The translations under genes were made by a program, and so were the position numbers. From Pseudomonadota bacterium (GTDB lineage: Bacteria > Myxococcota_A > Polyangia > Haliangiales > Haliangiaceae): a stretch of DNA of 64,000 bases. Within the stretch, counting starts at the first letter, position 1, and each line of letters starts with the position of its first letter. The stretch is from assembly GCA_022360315.1 (NCBI GenBank), contig JAKSDA010000250.1:1-64000 (forward strand). Direction: 5' to 3'. The notes under the pieces were generated by a model. That model made no database searches. It was not told where the DNA came from and worked only from the letters and a program-made list of their open reading frames with translations. Shown here in pieces: positions 60,121 to 64,000 of the stretch.

Positions 60121-61191
60121 TCAGAACTCGACGCGCACAGCCCCCACCGCTCCGCCCCGGGCCGGCGCGAGTATGGCGCGGGCTCGCTTGAGCGCGTTGT
60201 ACTCGCGGGCTTTGCGCGCATCGTTTCGATCTTTAAAGAACATGTAGCCGGTAAAGGCACTGGCAATAACCCCCACACCCACACTGATGAGACCCGGGGT
60301 TTGGGTGTCGTAGACATCGGGACAGGTCGGATCGCTGCAGGTTCCGCTGCCGTCGGTGATGAGCCATCCAATGCCGGCGACCAGCGCGGCCGTACCGGCT
60401 CCGACGCCGACCCATTTGAGCGTGGCAAAGCGCCGGTCGGGCGGGGGCGGTAGGTCGAGCGGAATGGTGAAACGCTGCGTCTGGTCGGTGCCGGCTCGCA
60501 CCGTGATGCGTCGTTTTGTATCGAGAAAGTCCGGGCGCGATGCAGTGATGATGTACGCCTTCGGCACCAGCTTGCCGCGGTACGGCGCCTGTCCAACCGA
60601 GCGTTCGTCGATCTGCAATGCCGCGTCCCCCGGTTGCGTGAGCAATTCGACCGCTACCGCCGGAACCTCTCGCTTGGCCTGCAACACCCGCGTGGCGGTC
60701 TGACCGATCAGGTCGAGCGCCTTGTCGACGGTGCACACCTCGCACGACTCGCGGATCTGCTGCTTGCCGCCGTCTTTGGCCGAATACAGTGCCAATTCGA
60801 GTTCGTACGCAGCACCGCTCGACTCGACGCCGACCCGCAAGAAGTGCTGGGCACCGACTCGCTTGGCCAGCTTTTGCAGGCACGAGGCGTTGGTACAGCC
60901 GACCCGCTCCGGCCCGCGCCGGGTCGCTCGAACCACTTGCTTGTAGCGGATGCACTTGACGCCGACAGATTCCAGTCTGTCCACGATTTTTTCTTGCACG
61001 TCTGTTTTGAAGCGCGAGGATGCATCGCCTTCCACGTCGAGCCAGGCGATGGCGATGGTTTTTGGGCCGTTGTCGGCCAGCGCTTGGCCGACACCCAGCC
61101 CACATATTGCCAGGAACGCGGCCAGGACAGTGACCGTGGGACACACGCGAGCTCGCATCGGAGGGCCTACTGTATCACTTCCCGACCGCAT
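60121..61191 (-). CDS. Exported PEGA-domain protein with membrane helix
   Basis: This 356-residue protein has a signal peptide (VTVLAAFLAICGLGVGQALA). Residues 45-180 look like a periplasmic beta/alpha sensor part with conserved cysteines (VGCTNASCLQKLAKRVGAQH; SCEVCTVDKA). A PEGA domain follows (PGDAALQIDERSVGQAPYRG, KLVPKAYIITASRPDF). One or two C-terminal hydrophobic segments (AALVAGIGWLITDGSG, GLISVGVGVIASAFTGYMFF) anchor it. A surface or envelope role is likely; the function is unknown. Confidence 0.8.
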   Translation of the reverse strand: MRSGSDTVGPPMRARVCPTVTVLAAFLAICGLGVGQALADNGPKTIAIAWLDVEGDASSRFKTDVQEKIVDRLESVGVKCIRYKQVVRATRRGPERVGCTNASCLQKLAKRVGAQHFLRVGVESSGAAYELELALYSAKDGGKQQIRESCEVCTVDKALDLIGQTATRVLQAKREVPAVAVELLTQPGDAALQIDERSVGQAPYRGKLVPKAYIITASRPDFLDTKRRITVRAGTDQTQRFTIPLDLPPPPDRRFATLKWVGVGAGTAALVAGIGWLITDGSGTCSDPTCPDVYDTQTPGLISVGVGVIASAFTGYMFFKDRNDARKAREYNALKRARAILAPARGGAVGAVRVEF

Positions 61192-61206
61192 ACGCCGGCA
61201 CCGAGG

Positions 61207-61731
61207 TCAGCGAGAAGCCAGGTCAGCGAGAAGCCGGGCCAGTTGCCCTTCGGCCAGCGGGCCCTCAACCCGCGCACTGATCGCGCCACGACGGTCGAGG
61301 ATAACAGTCGTGGGTACTTGGGCGATTCGCCCGAGCGCCGATTTACCGGCCACCAGTTGGGGGGAACCGAGCCCTATCAGGTATGGCACAGCATTGGCCT
61401 GGCGCCACGGCGCGACCAGGCGATAGCCGTCTGGATCCAATGCAATACCGATCACGACCAGCTTGTCCCGGTGCCGGGTGGAGGCGTCGATGAGCTGGGC
61501 CACATCACGCTGCGATGCCAGGGACCAGGTGGTAAAGAGATGAAGTACCACTGGACGACCGCGGTAGCGGCGCAGATCGATCGAGCCGCCATCGAGCGCT
61601 TCAAAGCCGAGCGCAACCCTGACGCCCGACCTGGCAGTGCCAGTGCACGCAGCTGTCGTACCCAGCAGAATCGCCAAAACAATGCTGTACATCACTGGCA
61701 GCAGGGCGGTGAACTGTCCTCGGCGACGCAC
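61207..61731 (-). CDS. TlpA-like redoxin lipoprotein without catalytic cysteines
   Basis: This 174-residue protein has a lipoprotein signal ending LGTTAAC and a thioredoxin-like domain (LEALDGGSIDLRRYRGRPVV-like start, then LHLFTTW). Where TlpA proteins carry WCxxC, this one reads TWSLAS, so both catalytic cysteines are lost. The cis-Pro region VPTTVILDRRG remains. It is therefore a redox-inactive relative that may bind thiol proteins or metals without exchanging disulfides. It follows the SCP2-like gene and precedes the PEGA gene on the same strand. Confidence 0.85.
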   Translation of the reverse strand: MRRRGQFTALLPVMYSIVLAILLGTTAACTGTARSGVRVALGFEALDGGSIDLRRYRGRPVVLHLFTTWSLASQRDVAQLIDASTRHRDKLVVIGIALDPDGYRLVAPWRQANAVPYLIGLGSPQLVAGKSALGRIAQVPTTVILDRRGAISARVEGPLAEGQLARLLADLASR

Positions 61732-61898
61732 GGATCACCTACCCCCGATCGCGCTGGACAGGATGCAGCGTGACCATACGCGGCCCGACCGCTTTGCGCT
61801 CGGCCGATCATCTTTGGGCAGGGCTGCTTCCCGGCCGGCTCGGCCACCGGTCTTGCAACAGAAATGGCTTTTTTGAGCCACGATGAATGCGTTTCTGC

Positions 61899-62504
61899 TC
61901 AGGATGGCGGAGCCATGAGTAGCATGCCGAGTTGCATGGCCAGGGCCGCATCGCCGTCGACTTGAAACTTGCCGGCAAAATACGCCTCGGGCGCGGTGGT
62001 CTGGCCGTCGCGGATTTCGGCCAGGGTCTCGGCCGCGACTGAGATCGTGGCGTGGGGCTCGGCCGCGCCGTGAAAGATCATTCGAGCAGACAGGGTTTCC
62101 GGCCCGGCTCCCCTGATCTCGAAGTCCACCGTGCCCTTGATATTGCTCACAGAGCTGGCCATCTGGTGCAGCGCCGGGTGGACCAGGAGTTTGTCGAGAG
62201 ACGATGACTCGGCAGCCAGATCGAACCTGGGATCCAGCCCTTCACCGGTCGTGATGGTGCGCCAATCATCCACGCTCTGCACGAACATCAGATCGGCGTC
62301 GGGACCGGTCCCGCTGTTGACCGCGAGCGTGCCGCCGGCCAGGACCAGAGTCCAGGTTCCGCCGCTCTGCCCAGTGAGCTCTACATGTACCGAGATATCG
62401 GGCGGAGATAGCTCGAGATCGGCGGCCAGCTGCTGGTACTGAGCGGGAAGCCAGGTTTCGAAAAATCGGGCCGGTGTGATGTCGTTGGGGGGACGGCTAA
62501 CCAT
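61899..62504 (-). CDS. SCP2-type sterol/lipid carrier-like protein
   Basis: The protein has about 201 residues from the ATG at 62504, which has GAGGAA upstream. An SCP2-like fold is seen in VHVELTGQSGGTWTLVLAGG, LAVNSGTGPDADLMFVQSVD and the final AGKFQVDGDAALAMQLGMLL. SCP2 domains bind lipids in a tunnel. No fused enzyme is present, so it is a stand-alone carrier. The ligand is unknown. Confidence 0.85.
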   Translation of the reverse strand: MVSRPPNDITPARFFETWLPAQYQQLAADLELSPPDISVHVELTGQSGGTWTLVLAGGTLAVNSGTGPDADLMFVQSVDDWRTITTGEGLDPRFDLAAESSSLDKLLVHPALHQMASSVSNIKGTVDFEIRGAGPETLSARMIFHGAAEPHATISVAAETLAEIRDGQTTAPEAYFAGKFQVDGDAALAMQLGMLLMAPPS

Positions 62505-62621
62505 CGCTTGTTTCCTCGCTATCCCCGCACGGTATGCGGCCACCCGGCGCGCCGTCAAGCACAGGTGCCAGCAAGGACCTCGCGATCTGCCGACCGGTAG
62601 GGTTCGGGAAAGTCCCGCCAG

Positions 62622-63659
62622 CTAAACATTGAATCGAAAATGGACCACATCGCCGTCCTGAATGATGTATTCCTTGCCCTCGACGCGCAGCTTGCCCGCT
62701 TCACGGCATTTGGCCTCGCTGCCCAGCGCGATCAGATCCTGCCAGGGCACCACCTCGACTCGAATGAAGCCGCGTTCGATGTCAGAGTGGATCTTGCCGG
62801 CAGCGCGTGGAGCCCTGGTCCTGCGCGCAATCGGCCAGGCTCGACACTCGTCGGGCCCGGCGGTCAGCATCGAGATGAGATCGATGAGGGCATAGGCAGC
62901 GCGTATGAAGCGGTTTTTGGCCGGCTCGTCGAGGCCGAGTGATTCGACGAATTCGGGTTGCTCCTCGCTGGGCATATGAGCGATGTCCATCTCGACTTGA
63001 GCCGATAGGACCGTGAGGCCCAGAGCGCGCTCCTGGGCAGCCCGGATCACGTGCTGTGGAGGCGGAGCCGCGATCTGGTCCTCGGCCACGTTGAGGACCA
63101 GGAGAAGCGGCATCTGACTGAGAAAGCGATAGCCCGACAGCATCGTGCGTTCCCGGTCGTCGAGGCCGATCGCTCGCACCGGCTTTTCGGCTTCCAGCCC
63201 GGCCAATATGCGCTCGAGCAAGGCCAGCTCGCGCGGGTTGGACCGGTCTTTTTGCAGGCGCGCGATACGGCGCTCGACGATCTCAAAATCGGCCAAAATC
63301 GTCTCGGTTTCGAGATCGGCGATCTCGTTCAGCGGGTCGGGCGACTTGCCCGATTCCTCGGGAAACGCACGCACGACCTGGCACAGGGCGTCGACCTCCC
63401 GCATGGCATTGAGCACTGCGCGGTCCAGACCCGGGCCGGCCCCACCGCCCAGGTCGGTGAACGCTATCTCGGCATACACGGTCTTCTTTGGCTTGTACAG
63501 CCGGGACAGGGCATCGACCCGTTGATCGGGCACCTTGACCGTACCCACATGCTTTTTTCCCGGCGCAGAACTGTAGCCAGTTTCGGCGTTCAGACCGGTG
63601 AGCGCGTTGAACACCGTACTCTTGCCCGCTCGGGGCAGACCGACAAGACCGATCTTCAT
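62622..63659 (-). CDS. ychF: YchF/OLA1-family GTPase/ATPase
   Basis: The protein has about 345 residues from the ATG at 63659. It shows GLPRAGKSTVFNALTG (P-loop), the FTDLGGGAGPGLDRAVL switch region, and NVAED in place of the NKxD motif, which fits YchF's change from GTP to ATP preference. A coiled-coil insert and a C-terminal TGS domain (GKEYIIQDGDVVHFRFNV) complete it. The length is slightly below the usual 363. YchF associates with ribosomes and responds to stress. It is the last clear gene in the window. Confidence 0.93.
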   Translation of the reverse strand: MKIGLVGLPRAGKSTVFNALTGLNAETGYSSAPGKKHVGTVKVPDQRVDALSRLYKPKKTVYAEIAFTDLGGGAGPGLDRAVLNAMREVDALCQVVRAFPEESGKSPDPLNEIADLETETILADFEIVERRIARLQKDRSNPRELALLERILAGLEAEKPVRAIGLDDRERTMLSGYRFLSQMPLLLVLNVAEDQIAAPPPQHVIRAAQERALGLTVLSAQVEMDIAHMPSEEQPEFVESLGLDEPAKNRFIRAAYALIDLISMLTAGPDECRAWPIARRTRAPRAAGKIHSDIERGFIRVEVVPWQDLIALGSEAKCREAGKLRVEGKEYIIQDGDVVHFRFNV

Positions 63660-64000
63660 GGCAGCCAATCTACCGATTGACCGGTTTTGTTCAACTGCTT
63701 GTAGGCAGTGATCTCGATCGCGCGCCGCGATTTACCCGCTGGACTCCACGCCCGGCTGCAACCGCGGCGAAAAACGGTTGCATTCCATCAAAAATGTAGG
63801 TTTGTGTAGGCGAATTTTCGCGCCATCATATCCGGCATCCGTTGTGGTCTGCTGCCGTGGCCAGCCGCGCTGGTCGGTGCGCCGAAGGGTGTAATAGCAT
63901 GACTTGCTACAGTCGATATATCGAGTCATTCATTCAGTGATCGATGCCGTGGTAAAATGAATAAGATAATTTATTACCTCGATGGAAAATAAATAATTAA
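63660..64000. other. Intergenic end region with AT-rich 3' part
   Basis: No supported gene was found upstream of the YchF start. A perfect 12-base palindrome TCGATATATCGA lies at 63913-63924. The last 60 bases are very AT-rich (near AATAAGATAATTTATTACC), suggesting the promoter region of a gene beyond the window. Confidence 0.4.

Noticed and set aside
1..64000. CRISPR arrays, tRNA, rRNA, transposase genes or integrases
   Set aside because: No regularly spaced repeats, clover-leaf patterns or DDE/tyrosine recombinase motifs were seen on reading both strands.

Overview
This window looks like chromosomal DNA of a myxobacterium (Myxococcota, possibly a Haliangium/Nannocystis-type lineage). The evidence is its high GC content, many lipoproteins with Cys-rich, RCC1 and Ig-like repeats, a Ser/Thr kinase with a PEGA tail, FHA and receiver-type sigma-54 activators, type IV pilin genes, HEAT/TPR proteins, PilZ and GspC-like proteins. 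No tRNA, rRNA, CRISPR array or intact insertion sequence was seen. The assignment is inferred from gene content only.

Layout. 1-6 kb: the 3' end of an unknown gene, a Cys-rich protein, a 1222-residue RCC1 lipoprotein, a remnant of a Ser/Thr kinase and a family 2 glycosyltransferase. 6-10.6 kb (minus strand): an NtrC/PilR-type regulator, three type IV pilin-like genes and a TPR-like membrane protein. The spacer between the second and third pilins is packed with inverted repeats. 10.8-21.3 kb: two polytopic membrane proteins, an FGE-like lipoprotein, about 1.1 kb without a clear gene, a degenerate medium-chain dehydrogenase coupled to a repeat-rich protein, then GspC-like, HEAT/TPR and PilZ genes. 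21.3-30.8 kb (plus strand): a sugar epimerase, a PDZ-thioredoxin protein, a VWA protein, a BFN-domain protein, a HEAT protein, two related HAMP-like membrane proteins, a pentapeptide-repeat protein and two further accessory genes.

31-46.7 kb: an overlapping three-gene ECF sigma / anti-sigma / periplasmic EF-hand sensor operon ending in a 15-bp-stem hairpin, a PqqD-like orphan, a LysR remnant, a flippase, an NTF2-like protein, an FHA-sigma54 activator, a Ser/Thr kinase with its TPR neighbour, a membrane protein with an internal duplication, a sodium:solute symporter and a 1044-residue Ig-like lipoprotein.

46.8-54.4 kb is the most interesting part. It is a compact class I lanthipeptide-type locus: a short ORF with a strong ribosome site, a LanC-like cyclase, a full-length LanB-like dehydratase, and a membrane-fusion (HlyD-type) protein whose cytoplasmic N-terminus carries a degenerate receiver and a GAF domain. 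It begins with a terminator-like hairpin followed by a promoter overlapping a palindrome. It ends at a truncated TetR gene that still faces a likely operator. No ABC transporter, peptidase or Cys-containing precursor is visible, so either the system is split or its substrate is unusual. 54.6-64 kb: a lipoprotein, a BamA/TamA-like outer-membrane protein, a DUF4390/NtrY-like pair, infA, a DUF1285-like protein, a PEGA protein, a Cys-less TlpA-like lipoprotein, an SCP2-like protein and the YchF GTPase.

Several gene remnants (kinase, LysR, TetR, DJ-1-like) show ongoing gene decay between intact genes. Gene-to-gene overlaps of 1-8 bases are frequent and support several operon calls.
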